Shown: one piece after another, positions 46,601-55,879 of the stretch
Layout: each line of letters starts with the position of its first letter
Position numbering within the stretch: the stretch's first letter is position 1
Source: Branchiostoma floridae
Lineage: Eukaryota > Chordata > Leptocardii > Amphioxiformes > Branchiostomatidae
Direction: 5' to 3'
NCBI RefSeq assembly: GCF_000003815.2
Contig: NW_023365729.1
Location: 303,111 to 367,110 of the forward strand
Length of the DNA: 64,000 nucleotides
Made by a program: the position numbers and the translations under genes
The notes under the pieces: generated by a model
The model's database searches: none
Told to the model about the DNA's origin: nothing
What the model saw: the letters and a program-made list of their open reading frames with translations, nothing else

Positions 46601-48364
46601 GCTGCAACAGCGGCAGTGACGACGACGACTCGGAGCAGACAGCAACGGGAAAATACCATGCACCAAATATCTGCCAAATGTATGAAAAGTTGAATACACA
46701 GTATTTAACGTACACAGTATGGAACAGTACGAATCAGAACCGTTACAGCATACATCACTGCGATTGTCATGCATGTTTGTTTTTGATAGTTTAATGAGTA
46801 GAAACTGTAATTAAAAAGTATGATTATGATACATGGCAGGTGAAACCTCATTGGAAGCTTATTATGTAAACAAGGGTGTAACTTGCAGATTTAAAAGTGC
46901 CATAATTCCATAGTGGTAAGTGTTAGGTATTACATACTTGTTACATGTGCAAGTTAGTTAAAATGATGTATATAAATTATTTTAATGTAGAAGTAATATG
47001 CATATTTCATAACCAAGTGCAAATGTCGAAATTTGCCATACGACAGGACTTATACACATAAAATAATTATACAGAATATATATATATATATATATTAAGA
47101 AAACCATCATAAATGAAACAGCCATGTTTGCATAATCAATGAGAAGAAGAAATCGAATCTAGATATTTCATGGAGGTATGAGGTCTCCAAGGTCTTCTTC
47201 TCATTGGTATTTTTCGTACTGAAGCGATACAGTACCTTCATCTTGTGCACCAGATGCGTACGTTGGGTTGTTCCGCAGGCCAGAGGCGTTCCTACGTGTT
47301 TTGATAGGCAGTCCAGCATCTTTCTCTTTATCAGTTGGCTGTGGACTATTTTCCCTGTCAATGACAGTCCGCGGTTGGCTATCAATGTCATCATCGTCGA
47401 TTGACTGGTACTTGTGGATGCCGGGATCATCAGCATCAATGCATTCGATCTCAGCTTCATCGTGTTCGGTAGCAACTGCTGAATGTTCTGTATCATTTAG
47501 GGGGAAAGTTGAACTTTATATTATTTATATACAACTCCATATGATTAAATCATGAATGATGAAAGTTTTCCGACAGTTTGAAGCTTTGAAATCCCTCTAT
47601 CAACCCGGCAATACAAGCAAGGTTATTTATTGATAAGTAAAACCCACTTAGTTCACAGAAATTTGTAATGCTAACTATAAGAATAAATAGGGGTAATGTT
47701 TTGACGTTTGAACCCCTAGTCTTAAACTTAGAACCTGTAATGTTGAACTTGAAGAACGCAAACACAAATATATCCATGAAATCACACCAACTCCTCTAAA
47801 GGGTTCTAAGTGATAAATTTGTGCCCATAAGGTAAGATCAGCCGAACCAGAGGTAGAGGGAGGCCACGCAGGAGATGGGGAGACAACATCGGAATGACAG
47901 CATACCCACAGAATGCACACAGAGGGCAAAGGATAGTAAAAGATGGTGGAAGACTGTGATGGAAGCGACCAGGGTCCCTGGTCCTCTAAAAGAGAATTGG
48001 ACTATGTGAGGTGAGGTGATGTGAGATTTTCTCTGGTTTGCTCCGACTTTAAGAATGCCTGGCACCTAACCGATATTTGGTAAGGGTTCTATAAGTGTTA
48101 TCACAAAAGGGTTGTTCTAAAGAATAAGCGCCAATAGACGTCAATTTAAAGAATTCCAGCATAGATTCCTAGTTGGTATTGGGAGAGAAATAGAACAAGT
48201 ACCTCCGTCTTCGGCTTGTTGGGAGACATCACGCGTATACATCGAGTTACTGGTGCAACGGCCAACAGTTACGGGTGATTCGGCATCTTCTTCGTTATCA
48301 TTCTTTGGAGAAGAGATAGGGTCTTCTCCCTCGGCAGAAGTAAAGTCTGCCTCGGCTTCCGTAT
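39370..48364 (-). CDS. Type II membrane protein: cytoplasmic modules, TM, kringle, SUEL lectin, VPS62-like domain
   Basis: Minus-strand exons, 5' to 3': 48203-48364, 47236-47487, 46528-46670 (TM), 45932-46090 (linker), 45176-45428 (kringle), 43963-44238 (lectin), 43165-43529, 41698-41838, 41251-41346, 40535-40734 (3' end variable) and 39370-39471 with TAA. Each junction has GT/AG and a matching phase, so they read as one gene. The 5' start is not seen; further cytoplasmic modules lie at 56-60 kb. The single TM has no signal peptide and follows acidic exons, so the C-terminal domains should be extracellular. The kringle and rhamnose-binding lectin domains suggest ligand or microbe recognition. 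The VPS62-like domain (DUF946) has no known function outside fungi and plants. Oddities are a one-base frameshift in exon 43165-43529 and a tandem array of eight splice donors. The function is unknown. Confidence 0.8.
39638..39710 (+). repeat. 75-bp dispersed repeat, copy 2
   Basis: A near-copy of 37640-37712 (GCCTAGCAATTCTTACTGGA, CTGCAGTTATCTACCTGCAC, GTGCTGAACAC). It lies in the last intron of the kringle/lectin/VPS62 gene. Confidence 0.7.
39715..39769. repeat. (CG)n(TG)n alternating purine-pyrimidine tract
   Basis: About nine CG steps pass directly into about twelve TG steps, then TATG and (CTCG)n. This is a strong Z-DNA-prone sequence. It lies about 90 bp downstream (in transcript sense) of the last splice donor of the tandem array. 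Confidence 0.9.
39852..40624 (-). repeat. Eight tandem 96-bp units, each with a splice donor
   Basis: Each unit is 90 bp of exon ([20 protein letters not shown] then [10 protein letters not shown]) plus the first six intron bases GTAAGT. The donors follow exon bases 40535, 40439, 40343, 40247, 40146, 40050, 39954 and 39858. All are 96 bp apart except one step of 101 caused by a 5-bp insertion near 40180. The first four donors keep an open frame; the insertion creates a stop (TGA) near 40186 for longer versions. Copies are nearly identical, including at silent sites. Confidence 0.93.
40535..40734 (-). CDS. VPS62-like exon with the [10 protein letters not shown] motif (shortest splice form)
   Basis: The acceptor is TTCTAACAG. 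It encodes [20 protein letters not shown], then [20 protein letters not shown], then [20 protein letters not shown] and GRWGNRK. The first motif matches the GSHAxYxxPG motif of VPS62; [10 protein letters not shown] matches its D.TS.GT.WD. The 3' end may use any of the tandem donors in the 96-bp array. Confidence 0.85.
41251..41346 (-). CDS. VPS62-like exon, HPVLYSAYG
   Basis: Encodes [20 protein letters not shown] and [12 protein letters not shown]. The final motif corresponds to the RPVIYSAxGSH signature of VPS62 proteins and is completed by the following exon. Phases 1 in and 1 out. Confidence 0.82.
41698..41838 (-). CDS. VPS62-like exon, [13 protein letters not shown]
   Basis: Encodes [20 protein letters not shown], then [20 protein letters not shown] and YSAYKCE. 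HRVGNWE corresponds to HVGDWE of the family; the Asp is replaced by Asn. Phases 1 and 1. Confidence 0.82.
42050..42865. mobile_element. TACCC-family MITE, long form (816 bp)
   Basis: Ends TACCCGCCTCACATCAGG and ATAATGTGAGGCGGGTA are inverted. TAA duplication at 42047-42049 and 42866-42868. It shares the TACCCSCCTCACAT terminus with the 192-bp element at 33855. The TWA duplication fits PIF/Harbinger. It lies in an intron of the kringle/lectin/VPS62 gene. Confidence 0.85.
43165..43529 (-). CDS. VPS62-like exon with a one-base frameshift
   Basis: The first frame encodes [20 protein letters not shown], then [20 protein letters not shown], matching YAPLVWLHSDDPYMPSD of VPS62. The second frame encodes [20 protein letters not shown], then [20 protein letters not shown], and later [10 protein letters not shown] and [12 protein letters not shown], matching the family's PVYA and DIxYWxFYPYNG. 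The exon is 365 bp, one short of the length its phases (1 in, 1 out) require. The frame changes within a few codons of 43410. No GT/AG pair explains it, so it is either a real lesion or an assembly base error. Confidence 0.75.
43578..43750. repeat. (GA)n microsatellite
   Basis: Impure GA/GAGAC run of about 170 bp directly upstream (in transcript sense) of the VPS62 exon at 43529. Open frames across it are low-complexity artefacts. Confidence 0.95.
43963..44238 (-). CDS. SUEL-type (rhamnose-binding) lectin domain exon
   Basis: A single exon, phase 1 to 1. It encodes [20 protein letters not shown], then [20 protein letters not shown], and after several cysteines [20 protein letters not shown]. 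LxCxxG, the Y-x-R motif and the FGDPC motif are the signatures of Gal_Lectin/SUEL domains, which bind L-rhamnose or galactose. The usual length is about 85 residues, as here. The central [10 protein letters not shown] is richer in cysteine than usual. Confidence 0.85.
44633..44878. mobile_element. Foldback element, about 240 bp
   Basis: The left arm holds GGCAGCCAAGGCAGGTCTTC followed by CCGAGG. The right arm is its inverse, CCTCGGGAAGACCTGCCTTA. Arms run to the edges (GACTTCCAGCC against GGCTAAAAGTC). The centre is a second hairpin around GGGAGAGTTTG/CAAACTCTCCC. TA at both edges may be the target duplication. It lies in an intron between the lectin and kringle exons. Confidence 0.75.
44880..45116. 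mobile_element. 237-bp MITE with TAA duplication
   Basis: Arms GTGCTCTCTCACTGCACTTG and CAAGTGCAGTGAGAGGGCAC are inverted, continuing through GCGTCAC and TGCGGGGTTCG. TAA flanks at 44877-44879 and 45117-45119. It abuts the foldback element on its left and lies 60 bp from the kringle exon. Confidence 0.82.
45176..45428 (-). CDS. Kringle domain exon
   Basis: A complete kringle of six cysteines in one exon, phase 0 to 1. It encodes [20 protein letters not shown], then [40 protein letters not shown] and [15 protein letters not shown]. All hallmark elements (YRGT, CQRWDSQx[21 protein letters not shown]) are present. Kringles mediate protein binding in plasminogen, ROR and hepatocyte growth factor families. 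Confidence 0.95.
45932..46090 (-). CDS. Ser/Thr-rich linker exon after the TM segment
   Basis: Phase 0 to 0, 53 codons, rich in Thr, Ser, Asp and Pro ([36 protein letters not shown]). It contains one N-glycosylation sequon (NTS). Probably a stalk between the membrane and the kringle. Confidence 0.75.
46528..46670 (-). CDS. Transmembrane segment exon
   Basis: Phase 1 in, 0 out. It encodes [20 protein letters not shown], then [18 protein letters not shown], then [11 protein letters not shown] 25-residue hydrophobic segment is preceded by Arg residues and juxtamembrane cysteines (possible palmitoylation) and followed by a sequon (NGT). By the positive-inside rule the N-terminus is cytosolic. 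Confidence 0.8.
47080..47097. repeat. (TA)n microsatellite
   Basis: Short TA run inside the family-1 inverted-repeat element. Confidence 0.85.
47236..47487 (-). CDS. Cytoplasmic module B2, with NPxY motif
   Basis: Phase 1 to 1 exon, acidic. It encodes [20 protein letters not shown], then [20 protein letters not shown], then [20 protein letters not shown]. The NPTY motif fits the NPxY signal for clathrin adaptors and PTB domains. The end of the exon is clearly related to the exon at 56336-56512 (RNASGxxNNPxYxxG). Confidence 0.75.
47825..48010 (+). pseudogene. LINE reverse transcriptase C-terminal remnant
   Basis: In one frame [20 protein letters not shown] followed by EATRVPGPL resembles the conserved end of non-LTR retrotransposon ORF2 (ECTRxAxDRxxWRxxVxxAT). 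Upstream, [11 protein letters not shown] appears only in another frame, so the remnant carries a frameshift and a stop. It lies in an intron of the kringle/lectin/VPS62 gene, antisense to it. Confidence 0.6.
48203..48364 (-). CDS. Cytoplasmic module A2
   Basis: Phase 1 to 1 exon encoding [20 protein letters not shown], then [20 protein letters not shown], then [15 protein letters not shown]. Strongly acidic. The last block matches that of the exon at 60207-60398 (YxRDxSQQAExGG). Its 5' neighbour is a sequence gap. Confidence 0.7.
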
Positions 48365-48398
48365 CTGTTGAATCAAACACATAGTGTTATAACACCCT

Positions 48399-48741
48399 NN
48401 NNNNNNNNNNNNNNNNNNNNNNNNNNNNNNNNNNNNNNNNNNNNNNNNNNNNNNNNNNNNNNNNNNNNNNNNNNNNNNNNNNNNNNNNNNNNNNNNNNNN
48501 NNNNNNNNNNNNNNNNNNNNNNNNNNNNNNNNNNNNNNNNNNNNNNNNNNNNNNNNNNNNNNNNNNNNNNNNNNNNNNNNNNNNNNNNNNNNNNNNNNNN
48601 NNNNNNNNNNNNNNNNNNNNNNNNNNNNNNNNNNNNNNNNNNNNNNNNNNNNNNNNNNNNNNNNNNNNNNNNNNNNNNNNNNNNNNNNNNNNNNNNNNNN
48701 NNNNNNNNNNNNNNNNNNNNNNNNNNNNNNNNNNNNNNNNN
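48399..48741. other. Assembly gap (343 N)
   Basis: Run of N directly upstream of cytoplasmic module A2. A further small exon or the start exon of the kringle/lectin/VPS62 gene could be hidden here. Confidence 0.95.
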
Positions 48742-49742
48742 AATCATCCATGTGCAAAAATTTAACACTTCTTCTTAAAAATAATACGTCTGCTAAACAC
48801 ACTTACAAGCCCGATAATATTCCCGTACAAGAATGGACTCTTCAATTCCGGCACATTCCATGCGAACTTGCACAATAGACCAGTCCAGAATTACTTCGAC
48901 TGAAAACATTGGCCTTTTAACCCTATCTAGACCGGGCCTGGGGCCCCCTTGTTAATTTCAAAACGGCTGGGGTTACGATCACCCAATTTGGAGGGGGTGA
49001 TGTACTGGTTAATTTTTTTTGTATCCGTAGCCTCTCTGATACCCGGGGTCTCTGTTGAGTAATTAAGCTCAATTGTTAAAAATTAACGATTGAGAATCAC
49101 AGAAGGGGTGCTCTAGCGATAGAAAACATAAAAAAATTGACTGATAGTTTATTTTTCCCAGTTAGGATAGGCCCCCACATGTATAATGGTACAGTCGGCC
49201 CCTCGTGCCCAGCCCCTCGTGCTCGGTCTATCTGCCCATATGGCTGGCACCGGGAGCGCTCCTTATCCAGGTAAGAAAATAAGTATAGTTTAGCAAGAAA
49301 ACAAATATAGTTAAGCAAGGATGTTTTATAATTCCGTTGTTTAAACCAAAATTATTCAATTTTGTAAAATGTGCCTTTTATGAACCCGTTTTCATGGCCA
49401 CACGAACAAATTAAAACTTTTTGTGGCAACACGAACAACTTTAAACAATTTCAAAGTTATTGTTGGTCTTGTATATTGTTGCCAACAATATTCTAGTAAA
49501 AGTCACCAAGTTTGGTTGTTCTAGCACAAACAGTTTGGGAGTTATGCGACGCCAAAGTTGGCACAGGCACTTTTAGCCCCCCACCCCCTTCAGTCTGGAC
49601 AGTACGTATGAATACTTAGGCACCCGGGCCGCACCCCTAAGATCAGCGGGAGGAAAACAACACACCTGCCGTGATTGCAGGCCGTCAAGTTGTATTCAAA
49701 CTAACCTGATTATTCAGTCTATAGTAAATTAATACCTGCAGA
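48742..49742. other. Noncoding region right of the gap
   Basis: No exon or complete element was recognised. Contains short poly-pyrimidine and G-rich stretches only. Confidence 0.45.
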
Positions 49743-50275
49743 GGAAGGTGCTAAATATTCTGTGGCTGTGTTGATAAACAGCAAGAAGCATCGGTCGTTA
49801 TGTTACAAGTTCAAACGTTGTCCCTTACTCGTAGATTCCGCAACATGATAATGGACAGAAACTGAGTACATTGAGGCGAAGGAAGTTTCATCTTGATGTT
49901 TGATCGTGTATATTCTTCATCAAGTAAAAAACAAAGACTATTTCACATATCGTGGGCATGGGTAGTGCATAATTTATACAGAAGTAAGCAGAAGTGAATG
50001 ACGTGGCACAAGAAAACTGACAGTTGTCTGCTTCGCGTTCATCTCCCCCCCCCCCAATTCTGCTCTGATCTTTTTACAGTCCTACAATATTGCATGTATG
50101 TAACTTTGGAAACAACATACAAAAACATGGCGTTACACACGTATCATGTCTGTCACCCATTAGATACTTTCATGCCCTTGGTGACAATGTTTTGTAACAG
50201 TATTTGTACGAGGTACGTTCCGTAATTATTGATGAACAGACTCAACCGGTTAGGAAGCTATAGGTCATCTTGTAG
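49743..50275. repeat. Tandem segmental duplication, copy 1
   Basis: Homologous to 50390-50893 at an offset of about 630-655 bp. Shared stretches include GAAGCATCGGT, TTTCATCTTGATGTTTGA, TGTATATTCTTCATCAAGT, the block from AGAAGTAAGCAGAAGTGAAT through GACAGTTGTCTG, and ACTCAACCGGTTAGG. Both copies carry TGACGTGGCAC, a bZIP-type site. This is a possible duplicated promoter region. Confidence 0.85.
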
Positions 50276-50389
50276 TCTGACACCGGCTTTACAGAATCAG
50301 TTTGCATTGCGGGTAAGCATCTTGCTATTTATCCTTTACTACTATGAAAAGGCCATTCATATCGGTTGAGATATGAAAAGTAAATGTTT

Positions 50390-50893
50390 TAAAAGGTGCA
50401 AAAAAATTCTGCCCTTGTGGTTAATAACCAGCTAGAAGCATCGGTATGTTTCCAGTTCAAACTTTGTCACTAAGTCGTACATTCAGCAACATGATCATGA
50501 AAAAAATTATAATTAGTACATCGAGTCAATTTAAGGAGGTTTCATCTTGATGTTTGACCTTGTATATTCTTCATCAAGTCAAAACAAAGGCCATTTCACA
50601 TATCGTGTGCATGGATAATGTATACAGAAGTAAGCAGAAGTGAATGACGTGGCACAAGAAAACTGACAGTTGTCTGATTCGCGTTCTCCTCATCCCCCCA
50701 AAAAATATGCACTGATCTTATCACAGTCCTACAATGTTTTGTGTTTGTAAGTTTAGCAACAAAACAACAACCACAACGACAGATGTATTATATCGTTACT
50801 GATGAACGTGCCACGTCCTCACCCATTCCCAATGTTTGTAACGAAATGTGTCGGGTACATTGCGTAATTAAACTCAACCGGTTAGGTAGGTGA
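50390..50893. repeat. Tandem segmental duplication, copy 2
   Basis: Second copy of the block at 49743-50275, with scattered substitutions and small indels but a 50-bp perfectly conserved core that includes GAATGACGTGGCACAAGAAA. The conserved core suggests selection or recent origin. Confidence 0.85.
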
Positions 50894-52809
50894 TGTCCTG
50901 TCGTGAACCGTGCCCATTCAGGCACGGAACGGAATACAGCCCGACTGTAAGCGCTGTCAATTACTGTGATTGACGGTACAGTGATATAATTATTCACGCC
51001 CATGTTTCCATATAAGGCTTAAGCTTGGTTTTGAGAGATTTTGTGAGAGTTTGTTTCGAGAGTTGGAAAAGCTTGGCAGTTTGGCGGACCTTTGGTCGCA
51101 CAGTCCCGAACAGTCCCCGAGAATCCAAGAACGTACGCATGCTGAGCAAATTTCGGTATTTCCGGACTTGCGCAGATGACCCAGTTTTAGCCATGATTCA
51201 GAATGCTTAGGTAGACTTGGGAAAAGTGGCTGTAAAATTGTTTTTCTTGGAACAAGTTTGGATTTTGGAGGTGCATATTATAGGTAAGGATTGTAGCTTC
51301 TATATTATGTTGAAAAAAAAACAACCAGATTTTTAATGATATTTGTGGCTGCAGTAGGCCTTAGAAGTTAGGTGTTTTGGTGTTGTTTATATGCAGTGAA
51401 AGGGGGTTAAAAGGTCTCCCACCTATGTTTTGATGGCATATAATATAATTCCGCCGTAATTTTTTTTCTCTTTTTTTGTCGTTGAATTACTCTTCAGATG
51501 TCGGACAACCATGCCAATGTGAGTTTTTCATGTTCTAAAAGTCAGGTAGGTGATTTTTGACAGCCTCTTTCTCCCATGATTCCCATTGTTAAGAATATGC
51601 ATATGAAATACTGAAATGCAGCCTGCTTTTGCCCCAGGCACGGTTCTGGATACGCGTGGACTATCCATGACATGTGTCTGGTCCTTGTCCTGGATAAAGC
51701 AGTCTTTTATCCAGAACCGAGCCTGGTTGTTAAATCTACATTCTTGGATATGTATATATATATATATTTCATTGTTGCAGAAATTCGTAATAAGACGTCC
51801 ATATGTCTGTGGTAGCAGAGTACAGTTATCGGCCTAATCGGGGATTCCCATAGTTAAGAACCACAAGGTGACTGACATCGACGCGGATAAAATCATACCA
51901 GGATGCACTTCTGAAGCGCGACAAACTAATATGTTGAAGTCTAGGATATAACCTACACAAAACCAGAAAAGCAAAAAAAAAGTTGAGTTTTTTTGTTTTT
52001 AATTTCACGCAATCTTTGAAATGGGGTCATGCGGGGACATCCGGAACTGCAGCCGACTCACCGAGGCAGGCAACTGTAAAGGTCACGCGTATTTATACAC
52101 CGAATGAACAAGCATCATAAACTTTCACATACCACATGAAAGTCGACTCCTTATACTACTATATAGCAAAGCTCATCCCCCGCTGTCTTTCACATTACGG
52201 TGTTTACAGGCGCTTCCAGATTTTGGATGCACTACTTTTTTTACCCCTACTCCGGGGGTAGCGGATAAATACTGTGGCTTGTGCCACATCAACTCTAAGT
52301 CTACAAGACAAGCGTGACATGTATTTTACTAAGTAAGAATTACGCGGATTCTTCCTCATCCTAGCGTGCCATAAAACAAAGATGGTGGGGCTGAAGGAAA
52401 AAAAAGAAACACGTTGGGCTGACTCTTCCCCTAAAAAACCCAAGCTCTACCCCAAAGCACAGCATGGGATAATCTTGAAGGTTCTTGAAGGTTACGTGAA
52501 CCACGTGTTTACGTTTATATTGCACAGAGCTAGCTCCATGGGGCTGCAGGGTTGTACAGAGCTTCTCTATGGAGGTTGCTAGTGCAACCCCTTTTCATGA
52601 TCAAGTTAGCGCGGGCCTCTACCCCCCCTCAAAATAGAGATAAACCAAATTTAACATAGCACAAAGGTATTTTTTTTCTGTACATGTTTTCAATAGCCAC
52701 TTTTTTTTATCTGTCCACAGATAACAACATCAAACATCCGTCATTTCCCTTTCGCAGATGCGAGGATCAGCCCCGGAAAGTGACGTTTGCGTTACACAGA
52801 ACAGCAGAT
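50894..52809. other. Upstream region of the DMT transporter gene
   Basis: No full gene was seen. At 51498-51518 a possible tiny start exon (ATGTCGGACAACCATGCCAA, then T) sits between an acceptor-like TACTCTTCAG and a donor GTGAGT. At 52720 (CTGTCCACAG) and 52757 (CCTTTCGCAG) there are acceptors before the transporter frame. The ATG reading MSDNHAN does not fit the phase at 52720; the inner ATG (MP) would fit that at 52757. Evidence is weak. Confidence 0.3.
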
Positions 52810-53787
52810 ATGCAGAATCTAAGGAGCATCCTTAAGTCGGGTCTAGGCGTTCTACTCGCGCTGTTGGTTGCATTTGGAGACGCGATGGCTTCTATTCTCA
52901 TGCGTCTTACCAAACTGGGCGGTGTACAGAACTTTCAGTCCATCTTCTGGAACCAAGTCGCGCAGATGATCTTCGTCTTGTGTCTTACCATTGCCGTTCG
53001 ACCCAAACTCAGAGGGGAAAGTTGGAAGGAAACTGCCGTTTTGGTTGTAGGTGGAATACTCCGCGTGGCAGCAGTGGTGTGTGTGTGCCTGTCTTATCTA
53101 CATGTTTTACCGGGAAACACGTGGTCTGTTGTGTACGGCATTGGCCCCGTCCTCACCAGTGGACTAGCAGCACTGATCGCCAAGGAACGACCGAATGTCG
53201 TCCAAATAGTAGGGATGTTCAGCTGCATATGTGGGGTGACCATGGTCGGCGTTTCCATGAATGCCAAGGAGGCTAACAATCAGACTGTGCAACAACAAGT
53301 ACTGAATTTACTTTATCCACTTTTTGCTAGTATTCTCTTTGCCCTGTGTTGGGTTTTACTGAGATGGCTGTCCCAAAAAGGTGTTCCTCTTGTGACACAC
53401 ATGTTCTACTACAGCATTAGTGGCACCCTCCTCTTGCCTCTTTCTTACCTAGTAGAGAAGCCGGTGTGGAGTTTTTCTCCAGGTACATGGGGGTTACTAG
53501 TTGCCCAGACGCTTGTTTATGCGATGATGTATATCAGTAACGCTGCCGCTATTCATAGCGAAACCGTTACAACAGTTCAGATTTTGAAGGTACTGACAAT
53601 CCCTATGGCCTTTGTCTTGGGAGTCTTCTTCCTGAAACTGGCTCCGAACGTTCTAGAGATGTGTGGTGGAGCTATAGTGACGGTAGGGGCGATAGTTGTC
53701 GGTGTGTGGGCCTGGATATTAAATCTTAAGCAGAAACGTCATGAGCAGCTTAAGGAGACTCTTGGCTTCTCCGACAAGCCGACGTAA
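52810..53787 (+). CDS. EamA/DMT-superfamily transporter (SLC35G-like), intronless
   Basis: 325 residues from ATG 52810 (MQNLRSILKSGLGVLLALLV). The frame is open upstream to 52684, which would add 42 polar residues. That start is less likely because CTGTCCACAG at 52720 looks like an acceptor. The protein has about ten hydrophobic segments in two homologous halves, as in EamA-repeat drug/metabolite transporters: SILMRL and FWNQVAQMIFVLCL in the first, LVYAMMYISNAAAIHSETVT and LKVLTIPMAFVLGVFFL in the second. The tail is short and basic (NLKQKRHEQLKE). The substrate is unknown; SLC35G1-type carriers are the nearest remembered relatives. Intronless coding suggests a retroposed origin or lineage expansion. 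It lies opposite to, and between, the two cytoplasmic module pairs of the kringle/lectin gene. Confidence 0.85.
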   Translation: MQNLRSILKSGLGVLLALLVAFGDAMASILMRLTKLGGVQNFQSIFWNQVAQMIFVLCLTIAVRPKLRGESWKETAVLVVGGILRVAAVVCVCLSYLHVLPGNTWSVVYGIGPVLTSGLAALIAKERPNVVQIVGMFSCICGVTMVGVSMNAKEANNQTVQQQVLNLLYPLFASILFALCWVLLRWLSQKGVPLVTHMFYYSISGTLLLPLSYLVEKPVWSFSPGTWGLLVAQTLVYAMMYISNAAAIHSETVTTVQILKVLTIPMAFVLGVFFLKLAPNVLEMCGGAIVTVGAIVVGVWAWILNLKQKRHEQLKETLGFSDKPT

Positions 53788-54570
53788 GTGTTGGGGCGGC
53801 CAAAATAACTTTTTTTAGCCACCATCTTAGATCACCAGACTGAAAAAAGTCAGCTTTGTTCCGTCACAACACCTTAATGCGTGATATAGATTTTAAAGAA
53901 AATACGACACAAAGAAATGAAACAAAAAAGATATAAAACAAATGCTTAAAATTAGACTTAAGAAATAAGAAATGATTATTGAACAGGAAATGTACAATCA
54001 ATAGATTGAAATCTGTATGTAAAACTGCTAACAATGAATTGAGTCGAGGGACTAACAACTACAAAACTTAGTATTATATCGCTTGGTAGTGATAGAATCA
54101 GCAGGTTGGCTTCAATATACAGTTTTTTTATCACTGATGATTTTAACCTCGACCTTAAGAAACTAGCTCTATCGTTCCAGCAAAACACCAGTGTTTGGCC
54201 GGTTGTCCAATCAGAGCACGGTCTACGACTAGGTCGCTACTACATATGCAATTTTGTCTACCAAACCGATTTTTTTAAAAATAAGTATCTATTAAATAGT
54301 GGATGAAGCTTTCATCTGGTCGCAAATTATGCAGACCACGTCGAAATGTATTGCTGAAGTCAAATTTTGTCGAGTAAATTTCAATGTATGTGTTATTGAA
54401 GCCTAATTGTGTATAATTAGCGTTTTTGACGGGGATGTTCTAAAATTAAAATTGGTCGGTGTTTTTATTGTTCCGCTTAAATGATCAATGTCTAGTAAGT
54501 CTGTTGAGTACATACACGTGATCTTGGACATTGAACGGAATTACTTTGTAAGAGATATAAAGGGGCCATA

Positions 54571-55465
54571 TACGAGGGGTGATCAATAAGTCCTCGGCCT
54601 CACCAAGAAATAACAAGCACAACTCAGATTTTCAGGCGAAACTTCATAGTATGAAGTCTTTTATCAATATCCTCCAAATTTCAAATCATTGGAGTCATTA
54701 CTTTCCAGGCATTCGTTTTTTCTAAATTACCCCTCTGGCTATTGGAAAATGACAAAAAAATCCCCAAATATATCATTTTGACGTAGTCTATGACAAAAAT
54801 TATACATGTGTCATTTGAATAAATATCTAGTGCACCCATTTACCAAAATTTAGGTCATTTGGTTTTAAAACCAGAGCACAAGAGCCAAAAGTGTACTTTT
54901 TGGTCATAAAATGGCCAAATAATCGCAAAATTAAGCATTTTATTGTACTGTATGCCTCAAGTGTTATTGAATCCATGTGCGCATATGTCTAGGGCACTCC
55001 TATACTAAATTTCAGGTCATCCGGTTCTAAAACCAAGGTACAGGAGCCAAAAGTGTCCTTTTTTGGTAAAAAAATGACCAAAAAATCGCAAAAATAAGCA
55101 TTTCGTTATACTGTACACCAAAACTGATATCGAATCTATATGGAGGAATTATCAAGGCACATCTGTGCCAAATCACAGCTCATTCGGTTATAATACCAGG
55201 GTACAGGGGGCCCAAATATACAATTTTGGTCTTAAGATGACCAAAAACCTTAATAGAATCATTTAAGAGACAGATATGGAACAATGAAAAAAAACTTCCA
55301 AGGGTATTGGCCCACTCTACCCTTGTGCCAAAGTTCAAGTCATTCGGTTCAGGAACAACGGAGATACCGTGTTCTGAAGATTTGACAGGAGAAAGAAAGA
55401 AAGAAGAAACATTACGAATACAATATATTTCACCATACCTATGGTATGGCTGAAACATAATTAAG
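54571..55465. repeat. Transposon-like block with about 162-bp internal tandem repeats
   Basis: The left end ATACGAGGGGTGATCAATAA followed by GTCCTCGG resembles mariner-type termini, but no matching right end was found. Inside, TTTAGGTCATTTGGTT, TTTCAGGTCATCCGGTT, CACAGCTCATTCGGTT and TTCAAGTCATTCGGTT recur about every 162 bp, each followed by a GTACAGGAGCC-type phrase. The right part ends with GAAAGAAAGAAGAAACATTA and a hairpin, CACCATACCTATGGTATGG. Probably a composite of two elements. Confidence 0.55.
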
Positions 55466-55879
55466 GCAACGCGAATGGTATGATATGTGTAACCTTTGCT
55501 TACACACTGGGTACATCATATGAAATGTAAATGTGTGACCGAGAAGACAACAAAACACACAAAGTGTAAAAAGATTCGTTTCTTTTTTTTAATAGAATTT
55601 GAGCGATATGTCAAATTTTAGGTCGGTGAGAGCGCCGTCCTAGGAAAGGGGGTATAACATGTGAAACCCTATACCTACAGAGCACCCAGTGGGTAGTATC
55701 TACAATTTGACATAATATAACCATGAACCAAAATGGTCACCTGGAAGTTTGCTAGTGCGCACCATTAAGAAAATTAACCGTCAAATAATAATTACTAAAT
55801 TTTTAACTCGATATTTTTGGCGTCAGTTTGGCGTAACGGCTTTACAGCGTTGGGGGGCTTTACAAACCAAATCGGTCCT

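Larger units (their letters stand above)
46207..47200. mobile_element. Family-1 inverted-repeat element, copy B
   Basis: GACCTCATACCTCCATGAA near 46230 is perfectly inverted near 47170 (TTCATGGAGGTATGAGGTC). Including GAGTTCG further out, the left end matches the right end of copy A near 2.7 kb, so the full terminus is about 28 bp. The host TM exon (46528-46670) lies between the two termini, so either an element captured the exon or two separate ends are paired by chance. Confidence 0.5.

Noticed and set aside
48269..48802. Long frames across N
   Set aside because: Open only because the gap is read as X.
51498..51518. Tiny start exon MSDNHAN for the transporter
   Set aside because: Splice-like borders exist but its phase does not match the acceptor at 52720; kept only as a weak note.
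53094..53279. Minus-strand frame opposite the transporter
   Set aside because: Shadow of the DMT coding sequence.
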